A stretch of DNA of 64,000 nt from Microcoleus sp036705565 (GTDB lineage: Bacteria > Cyanobacteriota > Cyanobacteriia > Cyanobacteriales > Microcoleaceae): assembly GCA_036705565.1 (NCBI GenBank), contig JAUBUY010000016.1; one strand, given 5' to 3'. This document shows positions 1-7,932 of the stretch, one piece after another. Position numbers and translations under genes: made by a program. A model generated the notes under the pieces. That model made no database searches and was not told where the DNA came from. It saw nothing but the letters and a program-made list of their open reading frames with translations. Every line of letters starts with the position of its first letter. Position 1 is the stretch's first letter.

Positions 1-189
1 TTGGCGGTAGTTTTCCTGGGATTTTTGAAAGCGCAGGGTCGAAATCAACCAGGCGAGCGGTTTTTGCATCCACGGAAACGGAATGCGAATGATTTCCGGG
101 TCAGCAAACAAGTTGAACAGGAAAGGACGGACATCCTCGATTTGATCTGGCCCGCCCAAGTTTAATAGCAATACTCCCACACGACCCAT
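1..189 (-). CDS. hemH: Ferrochelatase, N-terminal part, cut by the window edge
   Basis: The reverse strand reads 63 codons from an ATG at 189 to the window edge without a stop. The product begins MGRVGVLLLNLGGPDQ and continues through DVRPFLFNLFADPEIIR, the N-terminal signature of cyanobacterial ferrochelatase. Ferrochelatase inserts Fe2+ into protoporphyrin IX, the last step of protoheme synthesis. Only about one sixth of the usual length is present, so the metal-binding His/Glu residues and the C-terminal CAB-like extension often found in cyanobacteria cannot be judged. hemC, an earlier gene of the same pathway, lies at the far end of the window and is not linked in an operon. The 190-430 interval upstream is AT-rich and shows no other gene. 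Confidence 0.93.
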   Translation of the reverse strand, partial: MGRVGVLLLNLGGPDQIEDVRPFLFNLFADPEIIRIPFPWMQKPLAWLISTLRFQKSQENYRQ

Positions 190-430
190 AGCGGTTACAG
201 CTCTCCCATCGTCTCAGTTCTGTTACTTATCTTTATGATATAACTTAATAATATCTTAAGTCGATAGCAAGGTATACATAATTTTGACTATAGCAACAAT
301 TTTTAGAGATTTAAGTTATCGGTATCAGTGTCTCTAGGATTGCGATCGCACCTCTGGCTGCTTTGAGCGTAGGCGGCAATGCTCGTTTGGGTCACAACGG
401 CCAAGGAAAAATGTACCATCAGCCAATTAT

Positions 431-799
431 TATTTAGAAGCTTTTGCCGACTGTCAGTTTGACAGGAGTACACAGCAGCGTTGCGATGCACGAAATGCAA
501 CTGGCGCAATTGCGACAATCTTTCAGGAAGTATACCGCGCGGTCAAGTCCGGTGGTCTATTCATTTGGGTAGATTTTCCTCTGCATACAAATCCGGTATT
601 TAGGTCAGGGTTGGCTGTATTTTTGTGGTTGTTTGAGACTGAAACTGACTTGGGGAGTTTGTTGGCAGAGGTGGGATGGCGATCGTACAATTCCGAAGGA
701 ACTCCACAACCAAAACTTTATGCTGACGGCAGCATTCAAGTAATCCAAGTTCAAAAGTCAGTTGACAGTTGTCAGTTGACAGTTGACAGTTGTCATTAG
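431..799 (+). pseudogene. Decayed class I SAM-dependent methyltransferase, C-terminal remnant
   Basis: Three reading frames on the plus strand piece together a methyltransferase C-terminal half. One frame gives LEAFADCQFD, the next HSSVAMHEMQLAQLRQ, and the third IFQEVYRAVKSGGLFIWVDF followed by LLAEVGWRSYNSEG. The order matches the motif 4 to motif 6 region of class I methyltransferases (FDLVHSSVAxHEM, then EVYRVLKPGG). At least two frameshifts, one near 520-530, prevent translation, and the N-terminal SAM-binding loop is not recognisable upstream. The last frame ends at a stop after running through a tandem heptamer repeat. This is an inactive relic; the substrate cannot be named. Confidence 0.6.
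759..796. repeat. Tandem heptanucleotide repeat (TTGACAG type)
   Basis: Several copies of the heptamer TTGACAG and its variant TTGTCAG follow one another. This is the short tandemly repeated repetitive sequence class common in filamentous cyanobacteria. It forms the last codons of the methyltransferase relic. Confidence 0.8.
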
Positions 800-807
800 C
801 GCGCGGG

Positions 808-874
808 GAAGAAACCGGGTTTCTACGAATTTTGGGTTGAGTGACGATAAATATCGGGAGAAACCCGGTTTCTG
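808..874. repeat. Dispersed inverted repeat with AGAAACCGGGTTTCT ends
   Basis: A GAAACCGGGTTTCT unit and a GAAACCCGGTTTCT unit about 40 bp apart form an inverted pair. The same roughly 65-bp arrangement recurs at 40334-40402, 48543-48609, 59710-59783 and, more weakly, 61004-61068, always outside genes. Confidence 0.75.
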
Positions 875-906
875 AGGTCGGCGCGCGCATCTTACTATAC
901 TTGTCA

Positions 907-942
907 ACTAATGACTAATGACTAATGACTAATGACTAATGA
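907..942. repeat. Tandem heptanucleotide repeat (ACTAATG)
   Basis: Five consecutive ACTAATG heptamers lie directly beyond the stop codon of the minus-strand gene that ends at 943. The same heptamer family, as ATTAGTC, occurs at 43226-43330 and 51328-51442. Confidence 0.85.
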
Positions 943-2088
943 CTAAACAAACTTTTTCGCTTCTGCCAAAGCCGCCTCAAACTTGAGCAATACATCCTTT
1001 TCTGTGTGAATAGCTTTCTCTTGTTCCAGCAGCGGGCGGCCAAAGCGAAAAATGCCGTCCTGTTCTACGTGGTCTACATAAGGTAGCGTTTCTGGATGTG
1101 GCAAAAATTTTCTGCCGATTGGGTACGGCGTGTGGAAAGAAAAACTAAAATCGGGAAACTTGTCGCTTTTGATTTCGAGATAGTAAAGCGAGTAATAATC
1201 TTTGATGTCGGAGTACACGCATTCGCGACACTTATTTACCAATTTGCGGTTCTGATAGAAAAAGTCCCACTTATCCCAATAGTAGCCATCTTTCATCATT
1301 TCCTGGTGGTCGTCGCACAGTTCGAGATATAATTTGTCAGAATCCGCCGGACGGTAGAAGTAAAGCATGGCGTAGGGCATTTCAATCAGTAACTTGACTG
1401 CTTGATTTTTTCGCTGGTACCATTCCTGCTGGTGAGTTTCGTAGACTTCCTTATATTTATTAATTGCTTTAAAGCTGTTGAGCTGATTTTCTTTGGCCCA
1501 GCGCGACGCCCAAACTGTCCAGTAAGCTAGCTGGAAGGTTGCTGAAATTTCTTCCGAACCTTGTTCTTTCCAGTCGGCAATGATTTTTTCCCACTCGGAA
1601 CTAAAAGCTACTCGTGATTGTTCGTTTTCTTCAGGCTTTTCTGTATTGATTGGGGTGGGTATTTGGTGATTATTTTTAATCAGCCCTTTCGGTTCTTTGC
1701 GCCAATTATTAATATCTGTTGGCGTTAGACTTAAGATGAATCTTCTGTCGTGAACGGGATATTCTAAATGGATTCCTGATTTGCGGAAAGAGCGGTATTC
1801 TAAAATAGGAAGTTTGTCTTGTTCAATCCACTGCTGGCGTTCTGCTGGCGAACACTTGAGTATTTTTTCTAATTCTACCGGATCGACCGCTAATTCACTT
1901 TTGAATGTCTCCCAAAATCTTTCTTGTTCGGCGGGATTTGCTTCCAGGAGGGATACAATTCGGTTGACGAGATGATCTGTTTGGTCTTGGCAATTTTCGG
2001 GAAGTCCTAAGAAGTCGAGGAGTTTGGTCTTGAGTATTCGTCTGGCAGAGATTAGCTCGGCTAACATGAGAAGCTCCAGTAGAGTCAT
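943..2088 (-). CDS. Hypothetical protein, 381 aa
   Basis: An open frame of 381 codons starts at an ATG at 2088. I do not recognise the family. The protein looks soluble: it has no signal peptide or membrane helix and is rich in charged and aromatic residues. An N-terminal third of mostly helical character includes a leucine-rich start and LLEANPAEQERFWETFKSEL. A middle part is rich in Trp and Tyr (YWTVWASRW, YYWDKWDFFYQNR). A C-terminal part has a repeated pattern of Pro and Tyr (HTPYPIGRKFLPHPETLPYV). It may have a short cysteine pair (CRECVYSD) but no clear zinc site. It stands alone, separated from the next minus-strand gene by 239 bp of repeats. Codon use resembles its neighbours, so I take it as real. 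Confidence 0.75.
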   Translation of the reverse strand: MTLLELLMLAELISARRILKTKLLDFLGLPENCQDQTDHLVNRIVSLLEANPAEQERFWETFKSELAVDPVELEKILKCSPAERQQWIEQDKLPILEYRSFRKSGIHLEYPVHDRRFILSLTPTDINNWRKEPKGLIKNNHQIPTPINTEKPEENEQSRVAFSSEWEKIIADWKEQGSEEISATFQLAYWTVWASRWAKENQLNSFKAINKYKEVYETHQQEWYQRKNQAVKLLIEMPYAMLYFYRPADSDKLYLELCDDHQEMMKDGYYWDKWDFFYQNRKLVNKCRECVYSDIKDYYSLYYLEIKSDKFPDFSFSFHTPYPIGRKFLPHPETLPYVDHVEQDGIFRFGRPLLEQEKAIHTEKDVLLKFEAALAEAKKFV

Positions 2089-2171
2089 GACTTGCGCCCT
2101 TGAACTGGCAAGATTTTTGCAAGTCTTATATATCTTAATAGATTCTTCTGGGTTGTCGGCAATTGAAATGT

Positions 2172-2311
2172 CCGCGCGAGCGAAGCTACCCCATTGCGCC
2201 TGCGAGCCCGTTGCGGTAGGGAATCGTCCAACCTCCGCCCCATCACTAAGCCAAAATACTCAAAACAAGGGCAAAAGACCGATTCCCTACGGGATAGCTA
2301 CGCTTCACGAC
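2172..2311. repeat. Dispersed palindromic repeat cluster (GAAGCTA...GGGAATCG family)
   Basis: The segment between two minus-strand genes contains GCGAGCGAAGCTACC, GTTGCGGTAGGGAATCG and, about 90 bp on, GATTCCCTACGGGATAGC. These belong to a repeat family also seen at 28640-28692, 63700-63757 and, inside coding sequence, 19642-19677. Confidence 0.7.
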
Positions 2312-2327
2312 CTTTTGGCTAAATTGG

Positions 2328-3026
2328 CTAAAATCGATAATTGCGATCGCGCACCCACAAACTCACAGGCACAGCATGGCCTGTTTTGTCAACCTTTACT
2401 TCTACCAAAAATGATTGTCGCTGCTTCCTTTGAGCTTCGCTAATCTCCTGATTGACTTTTTCCCTTTCATCCTCTGGCATATAATAAGTTTCTAAGCCGT
2501 ATTCCATCTGCCAACCGTTATATTTGCCCTTAATTGCGATTTGGTTGGCGGGCAAATTAACGGGATTTTCCAGACTGACGCGGACTGGTTTCCAAGCTTG
2601 GGGGCGGCCGGGATTAGTCGCGGCTTTTGGCGCTTCTAAGATTACATAAAAACTGGTTTGTGGTTTGAGATTGTGCGTATTTTTGGGACAAACAATTCCG
2701 GGCGGACAAGGTTTTTTTTCGGTAGGTAAATCTTTCCAGTCGGGGAGTTTTTGGAGATTTGTGAGATCGGAAATATCATATCTCAAAACTTGGTAATATC
2801 CGCGCAAAAAGTCGTAAGGGTCTACTGGTGCTGTTTGTAGGACAACTGTTTTGCCAGTAATAAAAGTGTAAACTGCGGTGGCGGGTACGGCGGCAATTAG
2901 TCCGATTTGCAGCAGCAAAGGAACCCACATTCGCCACGCAGGAAGGCGTTTTGCTTCCGGGGGAAGCTGAAACAGATTTGTTGTATCTGGATTTTCAACT
3001 AATAAGTCAATGTTGTTTGTGTTCAT
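2328..3026 (-). CDS. GDYXXLXY domain membrane protein
   Basis: The 232-aa product has one strong membrane helix near residues 32-55 (WVPLLLQIGLIAAVPATAVY). This is followed by VDPYDFLRGYYQVLRY, the motif that names the GDYXXLXY family (here GYYQVLRY). The remainder looks extracytoplasmic and beta-rich. Genes of this family usually sit beside a DUF2157 membrane protein, and that is the case here: the DUF2157 gene ends 98 bp upstream on the same strand, so the two are probably co-transcribed. The function of the pair is not established; a role in envelope stress or transport would be a guess. Confidence 0.85.
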   Translation of the reverse strand: MNTNNIDLLVENPDTTNLFQLPPEAKRLPAWRMWVPLLLQIGLIAAVPATAVYTFITGKTVVLQTAPVDPYDFLRGYYQVLRYDISDLTNLQKLPDWKDLPTEKKPCPPGIVCPKNTHNLKPQTSFYVILEAPKAATNPGRPQAWKPVRVSLENPVNLPANQIAIKGKYNGWQMEYGLETYYMPEDEREKVNQEISEAQRKQRQSFLVEVKVDKTGHAVPVSLWVRDRNYRF

Positions 3027-3124
3027 GTTATGTATGGGTTATATTGTTTACGGTTGTTTCGGAATGATTAAACCACAGAGAACGCAGAGGGCGCTGAGTG
3101 AGAGAAGAGAGAGATGAATAATTT

Positions 3125-4525
3125 CTATTCATCGGGGATTTTTGCGAAGTGACGCTCGAACCACAAACCCGCAGCAATTACACCAATTCCGCACAAAACA
3201 AATACAAAAGATTTGAGCAACAATCCTGTGTTATATTCAAAGACTCGGCTGATAATTTGTAGGGTGATTAATACCATGCCTCCCCAAAAAGTCTGGCGCT
3301 TTCCTAATGCTAAACCTTCTCGGATTAAGCCGACAGCAAGCAGAAATGATAAAACATTAAACAGAAAAGTCGCTAATTGAGGAATGGGAGTAAAATTGAG
3401 GTGAATAAGCGGTATTAAGGCGCTGGCGATGATTAAAATGCCGATCGCACTTGTAGTCAAATCCACTGCTTTTTGTCTTGGTCGCCGCAGTTCCAAACGT
3501 CCCAAGCGCAGCCACTCAAACACCGTGAAACCGCCCAAAACAGCCACATTTGCCAGCAAAACCCAATCTGGCTGAGTTGAGGCAGGATTCGGCGAATCTT
3601 GCCACAACCAGTGGAAAGAAAGAAAATAAAACAAACTGGCGAGAAACAGCAGTGCTAAACTGCGGGCGGTAGGTTGAAACAGCTTGCTGCGTACCTTCGG
3701 CCAGATTGCATCGTCGTATCCCCACAGCAAAGCGGGTGGTAGGGCACAAAAAATTGCTGTACCCCAGGTTTGATTTAACCCTTGGACTATAGAAACTTGT
3801 AGGGAGAAAATTATCGCGATCGCACCTATGGCAAAAATAGCACGCGATCGACACCAATAAGCCAGCGGCACAAACATTATACTGGCTGCGATCGGCATTT
3901 GCCGCACCAAAACTTCCAGCCAAGAAAACTCGACTTTGGAAGACCAATCTAACACGGCAAGCCAATAGCCCAAACCGATTAAAAGTGCGGACAAAACGCC
4001 CAAGGAAGTCAACCGCAAACTGTAAGCCATTCCGAGCACGCCGATTCCCCAAGCAACGAAAAGTCCATAGGAAGAACCGCCAATATGGAACATTTGCGCC
4101 ATCAATGCCATATTTGCTCCTAAAATCAGAGCTCCTAACAGCAACAATCCTTCACCTAAGAGTTTATTTCGCCCTTTTGTTGCGGGCATATTGGGATGGG
4201 AGTTTTTGCTTCGGGATGGGGGAATTCGCCACAGATAGAAACCTGCTGCATTGACTGCTACGAAAAGACTTAGCAGGAGTGCGACTCTCACTTCTCGCGA
4301 CCAAACTTGCCAGTTTGCGGCTACAAAGGTGATGACTCCTATACCGAGGAGAATGCCGCCGAGACTCATCAGAATGCTGAGGAAACGGTTGCGGGAGGCG
4401 GTTTCGAGTGTGTTGAATTGGTAGCGTTCCGAAAGTTGTTGGTAGAATGAAGTGTCGATGAGTCCTTCTGCTTCCCAGAGTTTGGCTTCTTCCCGCAACT
4501 CGCGCCGAAATTTATCTGAAATCAT
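3125..4525 (-). CDS. DUF2157 multi-pass membrane protein
   Basis: This 466-aa protein opens with the DUF2157 cytoplasmic helix-turn segment at residues 1-45 (DKFRRELREEAKLWEAEGLI, then a YQQLSERY stretch). About twelve hydrophobic helices follow (for example SILMSLGGILLGIGVITFVA, and the final VFVLCGIGVIAAGLWF). The ATG at 4525 gives the canonical family start. It is the upstream member of a two-gene unit with the GDYXXLXY protein. The function is unknown. It ends in a short basic tail, RHFAKIPDE. No truncation is visible. Confidence 0.88.
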   Translation of the reverse strand: MISDKFRRELREEAKLWEAEGLIDTSFYQQLSERYQFNTLETASRNRFLSILMSLGGILLGIGVITFVAANWQVWSREVRVALLLSLFVAVNAAGFYLWRIPPSRSKNSHPNMPATKGRNKLLGEGLLLLGALILGANMALMAQMFHIGGSSYGLFVAWGIGVLGMAYSLRLTSLGVLSALLIGLGYWLAVLDWSSKVEFSWLEVLVRQMPIAASIMFVPLAYWCRSRAIFAIGAIAIIFSLQVSIVQGLNQTWGTAIFCALPPALLWGYDDAIWPKVRSKLFQPTARSLALLFLASLFYFLSFHWLWQDSPNPASTQPDWVLLANVAVLGGFTVFEWLRLGRLELRRPRQKAVDLTTSAIGILIIASALIPLIHLNFTPIPQLATFLFNVLSFLLAVGLIREGLALGKRQTFWGGMVLITLQIISRVFEYNTGLLLKSFVFVLCGIGVIAAGLWFERHFAKIPDE

Positions 4526-4712
4526 TGTTTATATTCCAGAGGATTTGAACTGTGATAGTTTTTAATATGTCACTTGTGGGGCGATCGTCGATGGAGGCTG
4601 GGACACCTGCTGAACTAGCACAGCAGTTTTGATTGATATCCTTCGGCTGTTGAAACCGTTTCTACACAAACTCCCAGCAGAAAGGAACGAATAAATCAAG
4701 GAATGTAATATT

Positions 4713-5327
4713 ATGGTACAAGCTCAATCTAAAAAATTAACTTTTGACGAGTACCTTAATTACTCAAATGATACGGGTCAACGCTATGAGTTAATTGATG
4801 GGGAGTTAATAGCTTTGCCCCCAGAATCTGAACCTAATAATTTCATTGCTAACTATCTATTTTTCTATTTTGCTAGCAGCGGGCTAGTGCCACTCAGGCT
4901 GATTAAAACGCATAATTGCGAGGTTCAAGTTGCCGTTTTGCGATCGGGAGATGCGGCCAACCGCTACCCCGATTTGATAATTCTGGAACCTGAACACATT
5001 CCGCTGACAGCAATCAGGCTAACTATCACTTTCGATATGCTGCCTCCTCGGTTTGTTGTGGAGGTAGTGAGTCCGGGTAGAGTGGGCAGGGATCGGGATT
5101 ACGATCCTCTTCGAGGGCTTCGCCAACGCAAACGAGCTCAGTACGCAGCGCGGGGCATCGCAGAGTATTGGGTTATCGATCCAATAGAAGAAGTGGTGAC
5201 TGTTTTGCGGCTTGAGGAGGGGCAATATGTTGAGGTTGGGGTATTTCGGGATGAAGAGGCGATCGTATCTCCGATGTTTCCACAGCTAAGTTTGACGGTT
5301 CAACAGATTTTGAGTGGAGAGGTTTAA
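4713..5327 (+). CDS. Uma2-family (DUF820) PD-(D/E)XK endonuclease-like protein with repeat-encoded insert
   Basis: The 204-aa product carries the Uma2/DUF820 hallmarks: LTFDEYL, RYELIDGEL near residue 25, RYPDLIIL with the PD of the nuclease fold near residue 84, FVVEVVSPG near residue 114, and KRAQYAARGIAEYWVIDP. Uma2 proteins are abundant in cyanobacteria, are predicted nucleases, and have no proven role. Between RDRDYD and KRAQYA there are about eight extra residues (PLRGLRQR) that family members normally lack. They are encoded exactly by a dispersed palindromic repeat at 5102-5130. The insertion keeps the frame and lies on a loop before a conserved helix, so the protein may still fold. 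Confidence 0.9.
   Translation: MVQAQSKKLTFDEYLNYSNDTGQRYELIDGELIALPPESEPNNFIANYLFFYFASSGLVPLRLIKTHNCEVQVAVLRSGDAANRYPDLIILEPEHIPLTAIRLTITFDMLPPRFVVEVVSPGRVGRDRDYDPLRGLRQRKRAQYAARGIAEYWVIDPIEEVVTVLRLEEGQYVEVGVFRDEEAIVSPMFPQLSLTVQQILSGEV
5102..5130. repeat. Small dispersed repeat inserted in frame in a Uma2 gene
   Basis: CGATCCTCTTCGAGGGCTTC followed by GCCAACGC. Near-identical copies occur at 22267-22294 (in a gene), 35163-35190 (in a gene, reverse orientation) and 50722-50750 (intergenic, reverse orientation). The core CCTCTTCGAGGG is a partial palindrome. Confidence 0.85.
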
Positions 5328-5413
5328 TGGCGGCTCAATAGCTAATTGGTTAGCATTCTTGTAACCACCTACCGATTAGTAAAAATCTCCACTCTCAACC
5401 TGATTAAGGCTAT

Positions 5414-5450
5414 GTTTCAATCGCTGATAGGGGTTTAGATTGATTGCAAC
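5414..5450 (+). repeat. Single CRISPR-repeat-like unit (orphan)
   Basis: A 37-nt stretch starts GTTTCAATC, has a central dyad around CTGATAGGG, and ends GATTGATTGCAAC. This is the length and architecture of a common cyanobacterial CRISPR repeat class that begins GTTTCAATCCCTAATAGGG and ends TTAATTGCAAC. No second copy follows at a spacer distance, and no cas gene is present. It is either a lone relic of an array or a chance match; the full-length fit makes a relic more likely. Confidence 0.5.
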
Positions 5451-5563
5451 TTGAATCCGTTCAAGGCTCTATGAGAGAATTTGGGGTATTTCCCCGCCTA
5501 GAGCCTGTAACTATTGAAACCACATCAGGAAACCTATATTTTCTGATTTAGAGCCTCAAATAC

Positions 5564-6464
5564 CTATAAATAAAGCGAGTCAGACCCTACCTCTAAATAC
5601 CGCTGCAATTGTTTAAGGTTGCGGTGGCTGCTGATTTCTTGGATTACCCGAAAGGGGATACCCACATTACTCATCAATATTAGGTATTAGGCTTGTCCGC
5701 CTCAAGCTGTGGATGCTAGCACCGATGATATTTGCCTGTTGTAAGGCATTAGAAAAAATTTCTGAGGCCGATTCCAGGTTGATGCTTTTAGAGCCTTCAA
5801 GAGCAGGAAACAGGTAAATATCATCGGTTGGTTGATAGGCAGCCAGTATCAGCCTTAGCTCTTCAATTACTGGGATGGTGCGGGTTACAAATTTTTTGTT
5901 GGTGGGGATAAGAACCTCTGGCAGAACGGAACCATCAAGAGCGTAATAGTCTCTCACCCGCAAGGTACAAGCTTCCTTAATTCGTGTCGGCGTGTAGAGA
6001 CAAATGCCGAATAGGGCGCGATCGCGCGGTGTCTGCAAGCCTTCGGAAAATAGTAACTTGATTTCCTCTTGGCTCAATGCTCTAGGGTCATCTATCCTTT
6101 TAACAAGTGCTAGTAAACCTAATATCAAATCTAAGCTTGACTTAGAGTAGTTTTCTAGCAATTTACCAGTGCTATCGAATACATTGGACAACTGCCCGTA
6201 AAGAAATTTCGGGAGAAGTGTATTGGGATACAGAGAGACAACTTCTCTGAGTCCGTATGACGGAACAAACTGTTTTGTATTGAGTCCAGCAACTACATCG
6301 TTGTAATAACAGATGAAAGCATAGGAAACTGTTATTAGTTCATCCAATCCTCTTTTTTCAATGGATTTTATGATATTCTGAACTCTTTCCACATCATGTC
6401 GGTTTAATAAACCAGCGTCGTAAGCAGTAGATACAGAAACCAAGAGAGAGTCTAGGCCTGTCAT
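5564..6464 (-). pseudogene. Tyrosine recombinase (phage-type integrase), frameshifted by a 7-bp duplication
   Basis: The frame from the ATG at 6464 gives an integrase-like protein with the catalytic Arg in YTPTRIKEACTL and the HSLRR box, then stops early at 5667. The next frame continues MSNVGIPFRVIQEISSHRNL and KQLQRYLEV, which supply the missing second His/Arg motif and the catalytic Tyr, and ends at 5564. The break coincides with a tandem duplication of TATTAGG at 5678-5691. Removing one 7-bp copy restores a continuous 297-aa protein reading HSLRRTSLILMSNVGIP. All catalytic residues (R, H-R, H, Y) survive, so loss is recent or reversible. The protein resembles stand-alone cyanobacterial recombinases with a divergent N-terminal SAM-like domain. 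Confidence 0.85.
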
Positions 6465-6588
6465 CCTTTATCCTCCAATATGGGAAGTAGTCGTGAACCA
6501 CTATAGTAGGCTGACAAAGCCGACAGTAGTATTGATTTAAGGTAGTCAAAAAAGAAAATAATTACAACTTTACCTTTTCTCGCAGTCA

Positions 6589-6708
6589 ATGGCACTCTCG
6601 AAGAACTTCTTGACTAGAATGAGTTGGATTGTGACAGTTGCTCCGGGAGTAACGGCACAGCAGGCAATTCATCCTGTACGTTGGGGAATGGATAATTTTC
6701 CGTCTTAA
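6589..6708 (+). CDS. Possible small protein, 39 aa
   Basis: An ATG-started frame of 39 codons (ending IHPVRWGMDNFPS) finishes 7 bp before a strong hairpin followed by a T-rich run, so it looks like a complete short transcription unit. I recognise no family. The interval has no other coding content and no obvious ribosome binding site. It may equally be a noncoding RNA or a chance frame. Confidence 0.3.
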   Translation: MALSKNFLTRMSWIVTVAPGVTAQQAIHPVRWGMDNFPS

Positions 6709-6714
6709 GACTTG

Positions 6715-6756
6715 AAACACCTGCTACACCGTACTGGTAACAGGTGTTTTACTTTT
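6715..6756 (+). terminator. Rho-independent terminator-like hairpin
   Basis: AAACACCTGCTAC pairs with GTAACAGGTGTTT across a 9-nt loop and is followed by TACTTTTT. It would end transcription of the small plus-strand frame just upstream. Confidence 0.6.
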
Positions 6757-7039
6757 TAAAAATCAGACTGGTTTTCACCCGCACCCTTGACGCTTTCTCG
6801 CTAGACCGCTCCGACCGCTCCGACCGTGCCACCTTGCCAGCGCTCCGACCGTGCAGACCTGCGACTGTGCCATCGGTGCGATTGTAGCCGTGCCAGCGCT
6901 GCGAGTGCGAGTGCGCCGTCCGATCGCCCCGTTGCCTCGGAGTCATCCGATCGCCCTGTTGAATCTGGCAATTTGAAGGGGTAACGACAGCCGAAAAAAA
7001 TTACTCCCTCAAAAAAACACCTACCCCTAAACGCAAATT
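6757..7039. other. Intergenic stretch with GC-rich degenerate tandem motifs
   Basis: The region holds degenerate repeats of CGCTCCGACCG and GTGCCATCG type between 6800 and 6960. The open frame across it on the minus strand is highly basic, low in complexity and matches nothing I know, so I do not call a gene. Confidence 0.5.
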
Positions 7040-7750
7040 TTATCCATCAACCCGATTCAAATTCCAGTCATAGGGCAAAAAAACGATCGCCCATCCATCA
7101 CCCACAGCCGCCTCCGGCCCCAAATAACCGCCCACATACTCAGCCACCGAACCCGCCGCCTTTACAAAATCCTCGCCGTACCATTTAAAAATCTTGCTCA
7201 AATAAAGCGTCTTTTTCTCGGCATCATATCGCACCTTATCAGGATTGTGAATAAAACGGCTGGCATCCGCTTCTAGTTGAGTCCGTACCGACTCCGGGAA
7301 ATAAGCCCCCCGGCGCAGCAGCGGGCACCCGACAGAAGCGCAAACTAATGCAAAATGGATGCGCGGTTCCGCAAATTCCGGCCGCAATATTCCGTGTTCG
7401 ATTTGATTGAGACTGTACTTTTTGCCGCCAATAATCGTATTTGAACGAGTGAAAAAATCCAAAAAACTCAGCCAGTTGGGAATTCCCAAAACTTTGGGAC
7501 GGATGGACGCGATCGGATATACTTCCAGAACTTGAGAAATTGCGATCGCATTGTAGGAATTCAGCCACAACGCCAGCCGCGCATCCGCATCGCTACCATC
7601 CGCCAAATCCACATCCGCCAAACTTTCCAGCCACGCCCTCAAAACATCCGCCCCCTCAGCTTTCCAGCCCCGATAATTGACGCGGCCCAAATCGTCAACG
7701 TAGCGTTGCAGCAACTCGTCCCAAATCGTAAAGTCGATCGTACCGATCAT
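7040..7750 (-). CDS. DUF547 domain protein
   Basis: The 236-aa product matches the DUF547 family throughout: WDELLQRYVDDLGRVNYRGW at the N terminus, ALWLNSYNAIAI near residue 80, LNQIEHGILR near residue 130, and then PRIHFALVCASVGCP with its paired cysteines near residues 148-153. DUF547 is widespread in bacteria and plants; its biochemical role is unknown, although the conserved Asn/His/Cys pattern suggests an enzyme. There is no signal peptide here, unlike many homologues. It appears monocistronic. The start at 7750 is the only ATG that keeps the whole conserved domain. Confidence 0.9.
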   Translation of the reverse strand: MIGTIDFTIWDELLQRYVDDLGRVNYRGWKAEGADVLRAWLESLADVDLADGSDADARLALWLNSYNAIAISQVLEVYPIASIRPKVLGIPNWLSFLDFFTRSNTIIGGKKYSLNQIEHGILRPEFAEPRIHFALVCASVGCPLLRRGAYFPESVRTQLEADASRFIHNPDKVRYDAEKKTLYLSKIFKWYGEDFVKAAGSVAEYVGGYLGPEAAVGDGWAIVFLPYDWNLNRVDG

Positions 7751-7932
7751 TTATTACTATCCCTAATATAAGGCGGGCATTGCTTTAGCTTCTGCTTCTA
7801 TTTAATACTACCGTCAACCCAAATAACACCTGCAACGGTAGCATTTTTTAGATTCGACCCGTTAAACGGGCTCTGGATTAAATTAGCTTGATTGACATAC
7901 TCCCCAGCTATCAAGGCGAGGGGATTCTAAGC

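Noticed and set aside
303..518. 71-codon frame on the minus strand
   Set aside because: It is antisense to the methyltransferase relic, with no family resemblance and biased composition.
6749..6946. 65-codon basic frame on the minus strand
   Set aside because: It lies on degenerate tandem GC-rich motifs and is low in complexity, with no conserved pattern.
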